NCBI GenBank assembly: GCA_025935595.1
Contig: JAICUZ010000184.1
Span: 1-5,448, forward strand
Direction: 5' to 3'
DNA length: 5,448 bases
DNA from: Burkholderiales bacterium
Lineage (GTDB): Bacteria > Actinomycetota > Thermoleophilia > Gaiellales > Gaiellaceae
In this document: piece by piece, positions 1 through 5,073 of the stretch
Numbering within the stretch: position 1 is the stretch's first letter
Layout: every line of letters begins with the position of its first letter
Notes under the pieces: model-generated
Seen by the model: only the letters and a program-made list of their open reading frames with translations
Database searches by the model: none
Told to the model about the DNA's origin: nothing
Program-made: the position numbers and the translations under genes

Positions 1-71
1 CCCTCGCTCCGGAGGCGTTCGCAGAGCGCGCGACCGATGCCGCCTTCGCCGCCGCTGACGATCGCCTTCAC
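1..71 (-). CDS. SDR-family oxidoreductase, N-terminal fragment cut by window edge
   Basis: Only the first 23 codons are visible. The gene starts with GTG at 71-69, which overlaps the TGA of the upstream oxidoreductase gene (GTGA, 4 bases). The peptide begins VKAIVSGGEGGIGRAL, which is a short beta strand followed by a glycine-rich turn and helix, the NAD(P)-binding start of the short-chain dehydrogenase/reductase family. The usual TGxxxGIG motif appears as SGGEGGIG, with Ser in place of the first Thr; the spacing of the last three glycines is kept. The catalytic Ser-Tyr-Lys part lies outside the window, so activity and substrate cannot be judged. Its place at the end of a fatty-acid-type operon makes a 3-hydroxyacyl-CoA or related alcohol dehydrogenase possible, but this is inference. 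The SDR call rests on one motif and the coupled start. Confidence 0.7.
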   Translation of the reverse strand, partial: MKAIVSGGEGGIGRALCERLRSE

Positions 72-955
72 GGCTCGAGCACGACCTTGCCGACGTGCCG
101 TCGCGCTTCGATCAGCGCGTGCGCGTCGCGCGCGTCGGCGAGCGGATAGGTGGCGCCGACGAGCGGGTCGATCGCGCCCTCGCCCCACAGGCTGAGCAGC
201 TCGTCTGCGCGCTCGCGCACGAGCTCCGGCGCAAGACGCAGGAGGCGACCGAGGTAGAACCCGAACACCGACGCGTTCCGCCCGACGAGCCATTGCACGC
301 TCGGGTCGTGCCAGAGCCCGCTCGTGAAACCGATGGCGACGATCGTCCCGAGCGGGTTGAGCAGCGGCAACGAACGCGTGAAGGTCTCGCCGCCGACCGG
401 ATCGAGCACCACGTCGACGCGAAGGTCGTCGATCTCGTCGTAGCCGCGCACCTCGTCGGCGCCCATGCGCCGCGCCACCTCGCGCTTCTCGTCGGTGCTC
501 GCCGTCGCGTAGACGAACGCGCCGCGGTGCTTCGCCAGCTGGATCGCCGCCGACCCGACGCCACCGGAGCCTGCGTGCACCAAGACGCTCTCGGCACGCA
601 CGATCGAGGTGAGCGGGACGTACGCGGTCAGGTACGTCGTCAGGAACGCCGCACCCGCCGCGAACGAGGCGGCAGCAGGCAGCTCGAACACCCACGCCGG
701 GTCGACCTCCACCCGCTCCGCGTAGCCGCCCCCACCCGCCGACCACGCACACACGCGCCGTCCGTCGAGCTCGCCTGCGACCTCGTTCCCGAGCACGTAC
801 GGCAGCTCGGGCATCTGCGGGTAGAGCCCGCGCCGGATCAGCACGTCGGCGAAGTTGACGCCGGCCGCACGGACGTCGACGACGACACCCGACGGCTCCT
901 CCCACTCCTCGAGCGCGAGGTCGCCGCCGACCTCGCGCAGCACGACGGCGTTCAC
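68..955 (-). CDS. Zinc-free NADPH:quinone oxidoreductase / enoyl reductase-like MDR protein
   Basis: This 295-residue protein belongs to the medium-chain dehydrogenase/reductase superfamily, quinone oxidoreductase branch. It has the N-terminal GroES-like domain with AAGVNFADVLIRRGLYP (residues 30-46) and GNEVAGEL (56-63), then the nucleotide-binding domain with HAGSGGVGSAAIQLAK (127-142). Near 181-189 lies DVVLDPVGG, typical of the branch. No zinc-ligand cysteine/histidine set is apparent, so it should be a soluble NADPH-dependent reductase of quinones or activated C=C bonds. It is about 25-30 residues shorter than usual members (roughly 320-325), mainly through shortened loops around residues 20-25 and 62-68. 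The GTG start at 955 overlaps the hydratase stop (GTGA); a weak GGA lies 7 bases upstream. The stop overlaps the next SDR start in the same way. In this operon it might reduce an unsaturated acyl or terpenoid intermediate, which is inference. Confidence 0.9.
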   Translation of the reverse strand: MNAVVLREVGGDLALEEWEEPSGVVVDVRAAGVNFADVLIRRGLYPQMPELPYVLGNEVAGELDGRRVCAWSAGGGGYAERVEVDPAWVFELPAAASFAAGAAFLTTYLTAYVPLTSIVRAESVLVHAGSGGVGSAAIQLAKHRGAFVYATASTDEKREVARRMGADEVRGYDEIDDLRVDVVLDPVGGETFTRSLPLLNPLGTIVAIGFTSGLWHDPSVQWLVGRNASVFGFYLGRLLRLAPELVRERADELLSLWGEGAIDPLVGATYPLADARDAHALIEARRHVGKVVLEP

Positions 956-1668
956 CGGCCGGTCCAGTTCGCCTGGCGCTTCTCGAGGAACGCCGCGACT
1001 CCCTCCTGGCCGTCCTCCGACGCGAGGCACGCTGCGAAGGCTTGCACCTCGCGCTCGTCGCTCCGCGCGTCGCGTGTGTCGTGGAAGAGCTGCTTGATCT
1101 GCCGGACCGCGAACGGGCTCTGACGGTCGAGCGGCTCGACGTAGCGCGCTATTCCCGCGTCGAGATCGTCGACGAGGAACTCGACGAGGCCCCACGCTTC
1201 GGCCGTGTCCGCCGTGATGCGCTCACCGGACAGTGTCAGCCACCGGGCACGTCCCGGAGAGACGAGGCGCGGCGCGCGCTGGGTGCCGCCGCCGCCCGGA
1301 AGCAGCCCGAGGTTCACCTCCGGGAAGCCCAGCTGCGCATCGCGCGTCGCGATCCGGAAATCGCAGGCGAGCGCGATCTCGAGCCCGCCGCCGAGGCAGA
1401 AGCCGTGGATCGCTGCGACGACCGGGACCGGCGCGGACTCGATCAAGTCCGCGACCGGCTGGATGCCGCCGGGACGATCGCCGTCCGACATTCCTCCGAC
1501 AAACCCGCTGATGTCGGCCCCCGCCGAGAACGCGCGCTCGCCGCGGCCGCGCAGCACGACCGCGTGCACGTCATCGCCGACGTGCTCGAACGTACCCCAC
1601 AGCGTCTCGAGGATCCCGGAGTTGACAGCGTTGACCGGCGGGTTGTCGAGCCAGACGGTCTCGATCAC
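952..1668 (-). CDS. Enoyl-CoA hydratase/isomerase (crotonase) family protein
   Basis: This 238-residue crotonase-fold protein would add water to 2-enoyl-CoA in beta-oxidation. Visible motifs are the early strand-turn LDNPPVNAVN (7-16), the first oxyanion-hole segment AFSAGADIS (46-54), the second, HGFCLGGGLEIALACD (88-103), and FPEVNLGLLPGGGGTQR (115-131). Glutamates E97 and E117 line up with the two catalytic acids of rat mitochondrial enoyl-CoA hydratase (E144, E164), so true hydratase activity is likely rather than a degenerate family member. It is slightly short: the first strand seems trimmed by some 10 residues. The start is GTG at 1668, whose last two bases lie in the TGA of the acyl-CoA synthetase (GTGA). 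No ATG, GTG or TTG lies in the codons just upstream in this frame, which favours GTG. A GGGGA lies 7 bases upstream. The stop overlaps the next gene by the same GTGA arrangement. It likely acts after the acyl-CoA dehydrogenase pair. Confidence 0.92.
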   Translation of the reverse strand: MIETVWLDNPPVNAVNSGILETLWGTFEHVGDDVHAVVLRGRGERAFSAGADISGFVGGMSDGDRPGGIQPVADLIESAPVPVVAAIHGFCLGGGLEIALACDFRIATRDAQLGFPEVNLGLLPGGGGTQRAPRLVSPGRARWLTLSGERITADTAEAWGLVEFLVDDLDAGIARYVEPLDRQSPFAVRQIKQLFHDTRDARSDEREVQAFAACLASEDGQEGVAAFLEKRQANWTGR

Positions 1669-3260
1669 GCGGGGATCCCCGAGAACATTTCGCGGAGCTC
1701 CGTCTTCTTGAACTTGCCGACGCTCGTCTTCGGGATCTCCGCGACGAACTCGAACCGCTCGGGCAGCCACCACTTCGCGAAGTCGGGAGCGAGAAAAGCG
1801 CGCAGCTCGTCGGCGGTGGCGGTCGCGCCTTCGCGCAGCACGATCGCGGCGAGCGGACGCTCGTCCCATTTCGGGTCGGGCACCGCGATGACGGCGGCCT
1901 CGGCGACGGCGGGATGCGCCATCAGCGCGTTCTCGAGCTCGACCGACGAGATCCATTCGCCGCCCGACTTGATCACGTCCTTCGAGCGGTCCTTGATCTG
2001 GATGTAGCCGCGTGGATGGAGCGAGACGACGTCGCCCGTCTTGAACCAGCCGTCGCTCGTCCACCGGTCGGCCTGCTCCGGTGTGTCGTAGTAGCCGCCC
2101 GCGACCCACGGGCCGCGGATCTCGAGCTCGCCCATCGACTCGCCGTCCCAGGGCAGGATGTTCCCGTCGACGTCGCGGTGGCGAAGCTCGACGAGCGGCA
2201 GCGGGACGCCCTGCATCGCGATGTAGTCGAACTGCGTGTCCTCATCCGCTTCCTGCAGGTCGCCGATCAGCTGCGCCGTCGACGCGACCGGCGACGTCTC
2301 GGTCATCCCCCACCCGTGCACGACGTTCAGCCCGTGGCGCTGCTTGAAGCCGGCGATCATCGAGCGCGGCGCGGCGGATCCGCCGACCAGCATCCCCTTC
2401 AGCCGGGAGAGGTCCCAGCGGTCGGGCTCGGCGTCGATCAGCGCGAGAATCCCCATCCAGATCGTCGGCACGCCCGCGGTCCACGTCACGCGCTCGCGCT
2501 CGAACGCGTCGAGCAGGCTCTCGGGATCCAGATGAGGGCCCGGATAGACGAGCTTCGCGCCGAGCATCGTCGCGAGATACGGGTAGCCCCACGCGTTGGC
2601 GTGGAACATCGGGACGACGGGCAGGATTGCGTCGCGCTCGGAGATGCCGAGACCCATCGGGTTGCCGGCTGCGACGCCGAGCGTGTGCAGCATCGTCGAG
2701 CGGTGCGAGTAGAGGACGCCCTTCGGCATCCCGGTCGTGCCGCTCGTGTAGCACATCGCCGCAGCCTCGTTCTCGTCGAGCTCGGGGTCGCGCCACGCGT
2801 CCGGATCGACACCGGAGAGCAGTTGCTCGTAGCCGTCCTCGACGACGATCACATGCTCGATCTTCGTCCGGTCGACGAAGAGATCGAGCAGCGGCGTCAG
2901 GCTCTGGTCGACGATCACGGCACGGTCCCCGGCGTGCGTCGCGATGTACGCGAGGTCGTTCGGATGCAGGCGCAGGTTCAGCGTGTGCAGGACGAAGCCG
3001 CCGCACGGGATGCCGAGGTACGCCTCGTGATGCTGGTAGTGGTTCCAGCAGAGCGTGGCGACGCGGTCGCCGCGCTCGAGCCCGAGCGCTTGCAGCGCGA
3101 CCGCGAGCGCGCGCGCGCGGCGGCACGAGTCTGCGTACGTGTAGCGGTGGAAGCTCTTGTCGGGCAGGCGCGTGACGATCTCGTTGGCGCCGAAGTACGT
3201 CTCCGAGCGGCGCAAAAGCGTCGGCAGCGTCAGCTGGTAGTCCATCATCTGTCCCTGCAT
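1665..3260 (-). CDS. Long/medium-chain fatty acyl-CoA synthetase (AMP-forming)
   Basis: This 531-residue adenylate-forming enzyme would activate a carboxylic acid with ATP and CoA. The phosphate-binding loop YTSGTTGMPKG is at 171-181, GWGMTET (A5) at 316-322, the TGD motif (A7) at 408-410, the hinge D424 followed by RSKDVIKSGGEWISS at 425-439, and the A10 segment PKTSVGKF at 510-517 with catalytic K516. The opening (MQGQMMDYQLTLP) and internal stretches such as VPMFHANAW and GGYYDTPE closely resemble, from memory, the AlkK/Thermus long-chain acyl-CoA synthetase type rather than 4CL or acetyl-CoA synthetases. Length is normal and all core motifs are intact. The ATG at 3260 overlaps the cupin stop (TGATG) and has a strong AGGAGG 11 bases upstream; ATGs at 3248 and 3245 are in-frame alternatives. 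It probably feeds the dehydrogenase pair and hydratase. Chain length and substrate shape are unknown. Confidence 0.95.
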   Translation of the reverse strand: MQGQMMDYQLTLPTLLRRSETYFGANEIVTRLPDKSFHRYTYADSCRRARALAVALQALGLERGDRVATLCWNHYQHHEAYLGIPCGGFVLHTLNLRLHPNDLAYIATHAGDRAVIVDQSLTPLLDLFVDRTKIEHVIVVEDGYEQLLSGVDPDAWRDPELDENEAAAMCYTSGTTGMPKGVLYSHRSTMLHTLGVAAGNPMGLGISERDAILPVVPMFHANAWGYPYLATMLGAKLVYPGPHLDPESLLDAFERERVTWTAGVPTIWMGILALIDAEPDRWDLSRLKGMLVGGSAAPRSMIAGFKQRHGLNVVHGWGMTETSPVASTAQLIGDLQEADEDTQFDYIAMQGVPLPLVELRHRDVDGNILPWDGESMGELEIRGPWVAGGYYDTPEQADRWTSDGWFKTGDVVSLHPRGYIQIKDRSKDVIKSGGEWISSVELENALMAHPAVAEAAVIAVPDPKWDERPLAAIVLREGATATADELRAFLAPDFAKWWLPERFEFVAEIPKTSVGKFKKTELREMFSGIPA

Positions 3261-3643
3261 CAGAGCCCTTGCCTCCTGGGAAGATCGATCTCGGGGTCGA
3301 CGAGGTGGCCATCGCGCTCGACGTACCCGTCCTTGCCGCCGACGACGAGGATCACGAGATCCTCGTCCGTGCGGTTCGAGATCTGCCGATGGGTCGTCGA
3401 CTCGACATGCACGAGCCCGCCTTCCTCCACGACGTGCTCGTCGCCGGTGAACGTGAACGTGGCGGTGCCGCGATGGACGAAGTACAGCTCGTCCTGGGTG
3501 TCGTGGAAGTGGTTCGGGCCTTCGTAGTGGGCCGGGAACACGATCGCGTTGACGCCGAAGGCGGTCACGCCGAGCGCCGAGCGCACCTTGCGGAAGCCGT
3601 GCCCGTCGCCGAGGTCTCCGAGCGAGCTGACGCTGTAGCCCAC
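3260..3643 (-). CDS. Small single-domain cupin protein
   Basis: This is a 127-residue soluble protein with one cupin beta-barrel. Motif 1 is clear: NHFHDTQDELYFVHRG (44-59), with H45, H47 and E52 as likely metal ligands and the expected six residues between E52 and G59. Motif 2 is looser: EEGGLVHVESTTHRQISN (73-90), giving H85 as the fourth ligand. A metal site is therefore likely intact. Function cannot be read from such a domain: it could be an isomerase, dioxygenase, lyase-like or sensor/binding protein. The GTG start at 3643 follows the SDR stop by 9 bases; AGGA, overlapping that stop codon, sits 7 bases upstream. The stop overlaps the acyl-CoA synthetase ATG. There is no signal peptide or membrane segment. 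Its place inside a fatty-acid-type operon suggests a role on a pathway intermediate or in sensing it, which is inference. Confidence 0.88.
   Translation of the reverse strand: MGYSVSSLGDLGDGHGFRKVRSALGVTAFGVNAIVFPAHYEGPNHFHDTQDELYFVHRGTATFTFTGDEHVVEEGGLVHVESTTHRQISNRTDEDLVILVVGGKDGYVERDGHLVDPEIDLPRRQGL
3272..3277 (-). promoter_or_regulatory. Strong ribosome binding site for acyl-CoA synthetase gene
   Basis: A perfect AGGAGG lies within the last codons of the cupin gene, 11 bases before the ATG at 3260. It is the best Shine-Dalgarno match noted at any of the start sites here, although the spacing is somewhat long. It supports independent loading on top of coupling through the TGATG junction. 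Confidence 0.6.
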
Positions 3644-3650
3644 GGGTGAA

Positions 3651-3654
3651 TCCT
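3651..3654 (-). promoter_or_regulatory. Ribosome binding site for cupin gene, overlapping SDR stop
   Basis: AGGA begins inside the TAG stop codon of the SDR gene and lies 7 bases before the GTG at 3643. It supports that GTG as the cupin start. The 9 bases between the two genes are the only non-coding bases in the window. Confidence 0.5.
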
Positions 3655-4444
3655 ACGATCCGAACAGGAACCGTGTCAGCACGCGGTCGCGGAGCCGGTC
3701 GGGCAGCCGCTGGACACGGGCGCGCTTCTTCGCGTCGGGGCCGACGACGTAACGCGTGCGGGGCCTCGGCGAGCTCAGTGCGTGCTCGACCGCCTTCGCC
3801 ACCTCCTCGGCCGGGACGCCCCGCGAAGAGCGGGCTGCGGCGAGCGTGCGGAACCGCTCGATGCGCGCGCCGTAGAGCTCGGCCGCCTCCGGCGGGAAAT
3901 CGTCGAGTGAACGTTGCGGCTTCGTCCACATCGCGGTCGCGATCGTCCCCGGCTCGACGATCGCGACGTGGATGCCCCACGGCGCGACCTCGACCCGCAG
4001 CGAGTCCGCGAACGCCTCGAGCGCGAACTTCGACATCGCGTACGCACCGAGGAATGGGAGCGCCGACCGGCCGCCGATCGAGCCCATCAGCACGACGCGG
4101 CCGCGCGACTCACGGAGCAGGGGCAGCAGCGGCTGCACGACGCGGAACTGCCCGACGACGTTGACGTCGAGTTGCCGGACGAGCTCGTGCTCGGGCAGGA
4201 ACTCGAGCGGAGCCGCGATCGCGATGCCTGCGTTCGCCACGACCGCGTCGAGTGACTCGATCGAGGTCAATGCATGCTCCGTCGCGACGACGTCGGTGAT
4301 GTCGAAGACGAGCTCGCGCGTGCCTTCTGGGGCCTCTCCCGCAGCCCGCACCGACGCGTACACGTCCCAGCCGAGCCCGGCGAGGCGGCGGGCGCACGCC
4401 TCGCCGATGCCCGACGACGCGCCGGTTACGAGGCAAGCAGGTAT
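3653..4444 (-). CDS. Classical SDR-family oxidoreductase, probable ATA start
   Basis: With the proposed start this is a 263-residue classical short-chain dehydrogenase. It has TGASSGIG (7-14), D49 in FDIT, NAG (71-73), N95, catalytic S122 in MGSIGG, and Y135/K139 in YAMSK, so the catalytic tetrad is complete. SVR at 31-33 after strand 2 suggests NADP(H). VEPGTIATAMW (163-173) recalls the retinol/17-beta-hydroxysteroid dehydrogenase-like group, so a hydrophobic alcohol or ketone is a reasonable substrate; a 3-hydroxyacyl-CoA is also possible. The basic C-terminal tail (after 239) is unusual. The start is uncertain: the only in-frame ATG/GTG/TTG ahead of the glycine motif is a GTG at 4579, adding 45 arginine-rich residues inside the preceding gene. 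An ATA at 4444-4442 gives a normal N-terminus and has GGAG 8 bases upstream. It overlaps the upstream dehydrogenase gene by 19 bases. Confidence 0.85.
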   Translation of the reverse strand: MPACLVTGASSGIGEACARRLAGLGWDVYASVRAAGEAPEGTRELVFDITDVVATEHALTSIESLDAVVANAGIAIAAPLEFLPEHELVRQLDVNVVGQFRVVQPLLPLLRESRGRVVLMGSIGGRSALPFLGAYAMSKFALEAFADSLRVEVAPWGIHVAIVEPGTIATAMWTKPQRSLDDFPPEAAELYGARIERFRTLAAARSSRGVPAEEVAKAVEHALSSPRPRTRYVVGPDAKKRARVQRLPDRLRDRVLTRFLFGS

Positions 4445-5073
4445 GCGGCGATCTCCGCGCGCAGCTCGCGGCCGAAGCCGAGCGCGCTCTCGAGCTCGAG
4501 CGCCCGCTTGTAGTACCGGTGGAGTGGGTGCTCGAACGTGAAGCCGATCCCGCCGTGCACCTGGATCGACGTCTCGCACGCGCGCACGGCGGCCTCCGTG
4601 GCCCGCGCGTTCGCGGCAGCGCAGGCCACGTCGGTCTGCGGATCACCGGTGGCGACGCACAGCGCCGCCCAGTACGCGAGCGACCGAGCCAGCTCGACCG
4701 CGACGTACGCGTCGACGACCGGATGCGAGACGGCCTGGTACGTGCCGATCTTCTTCCCGAACTGCTCGCGCTCGCCGATGTACTCGACTGCCATCTCGAC
4801 TGCGCGCGAGCCGATGCCGACCGCCTCGAGTGCATGCGCAGCGAGCTGCTTTTGTCGATCCTCGCCAACCTCGTTCGCGATATACGGGCCGCCGTAGAGC
4901 ACGCGGCCCAGCTCCTCGAAGAGCACGGCTGCCTCGAGGAACGACTCCGAGTCGACGACGCCGACCCAGCCGAGCTCCTCGAGCTGCTCCGGCGTCGGTG
5001 CTGGGTTCGCCTCGAGGAACGTGCGCGCCTCGCGCCGCAGGTCCTCCTGCTCTGGAGTGAACGAGAAGTCCAT
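4426..5073 (-). CDS. Short acyl-CoA dehydrogenase-like protein lacking the middle domain
   Basis: This 215-residue protein is acyl-CoA dehydrogenase-like, but family members are commonly 330-390 residues. Residues 1-70 match the N-terminal helical domain (MDFSFTPEQEDLRREAR, then LFEELGRVLYGGPYIAN). Residues 71-215 match the C-terminal helical domain (SRAVEMAVEYIGEREQFG at 89-106, IQVHGGIGFTFEHPLH at 170-185). The central beta-barrel domain, which normally helps bind FAD and substrate and carries a TEP-x-AGSD-type motif, is missing: the chain passes from PYIANEVG directly to EDRQKQLAAHALEAVG. The reading frame is open throughout. No EGT-type catalytic-base motif is seen near its end. It follows a fuller dehydrogenase by a TAATG overlap, with GAGGT 7 bases upstream. 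In actinobacteria such adjacent pairs often form alpha2beta2 enzymes (mycobacterial FadE28-FadE29), so it is probably a partner subunit. An in-frame deletion remains possible. Confidence 0.87.
   Translation of the reverse strand: MDFSFTPEQEDLRREARTFLEANPAPTPEQLEELGWVGVVDSESFLEAAVLFEELGRVLYGGPYIANEVGEDRQKQLAAHALEAVGIGSRAVEMAVEYIGEREQFGKKIGTYQAVSHPVVDAYVAVELARSLAYWAALCVATGDPQTDVACAAANARATEAAVRACETSIQVHGGIGFTFEHPLHRYYKRALELESALGFGRELRAEIAAYLLAS
4453..4456 (-). promoter_or_regulatory. Candidate ribosome binding site deciding the SDR start
   Basis: GGAG lies inside the 3' end of the short acyl-CoA dehydrogenase gene, exactly 8 bases before an ATA codon in the SDR frame. From that ATA the SDR begins M/I-PACLVTGASSGIG, the usual distance to the nucleotide-binding motif. 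This is the main sequence support for an ATA start, but a four-base match can occur by chance in GC-rich DNA. Confidence 0.45.

Noticed and set aside
95..1123. Plus-strand open frame of 342 codons opposite the MDR reductase and hydratase genes
   Set aside because: The composition is His/Arg/Ala-rich and low in motif content, and it mirrors two well-supported minus-strand genes. It is a shadow frame.
1671..1680. Perfect 10-base palindrome GGGGATCCCC just before the hydratase GTG start
   Set aside because: It has no loop for a stable hairpin and lies within the coding end of the acyl-CoA synthetase. It is most likely chance in GC-rich codons, though its GGGGA may serve as a weak ribosome binding site.
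1914..3527. Long plus-strand open frame (537 codons) opposite the acyl-CoA synthetase and cupin genes
   Set aside because: Its product is Arg/Val/Asp-rich with no recognisable domain, and it lies antisense to genes with intact motifs. Long antisense frames are expected in GC-rich coding DNA.
4426..4579. Fusion of the short dehydrogenase and the SDR by programmed frameshift
   Set aside because: No slippery run is visible at the junction, the dehydrogenase ends at the normal family C-terminus, and the SDR has a plausible start of its own.
4426..5073. Short dehydrogenase as a pseudogene remnant
   Set aside because: The frame is open from a good ribosome binding site to a coupled stop, and conserved C-terminal motifs are intact, so decay is not evident. 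An in-frame deletion cannot be fully excluded.
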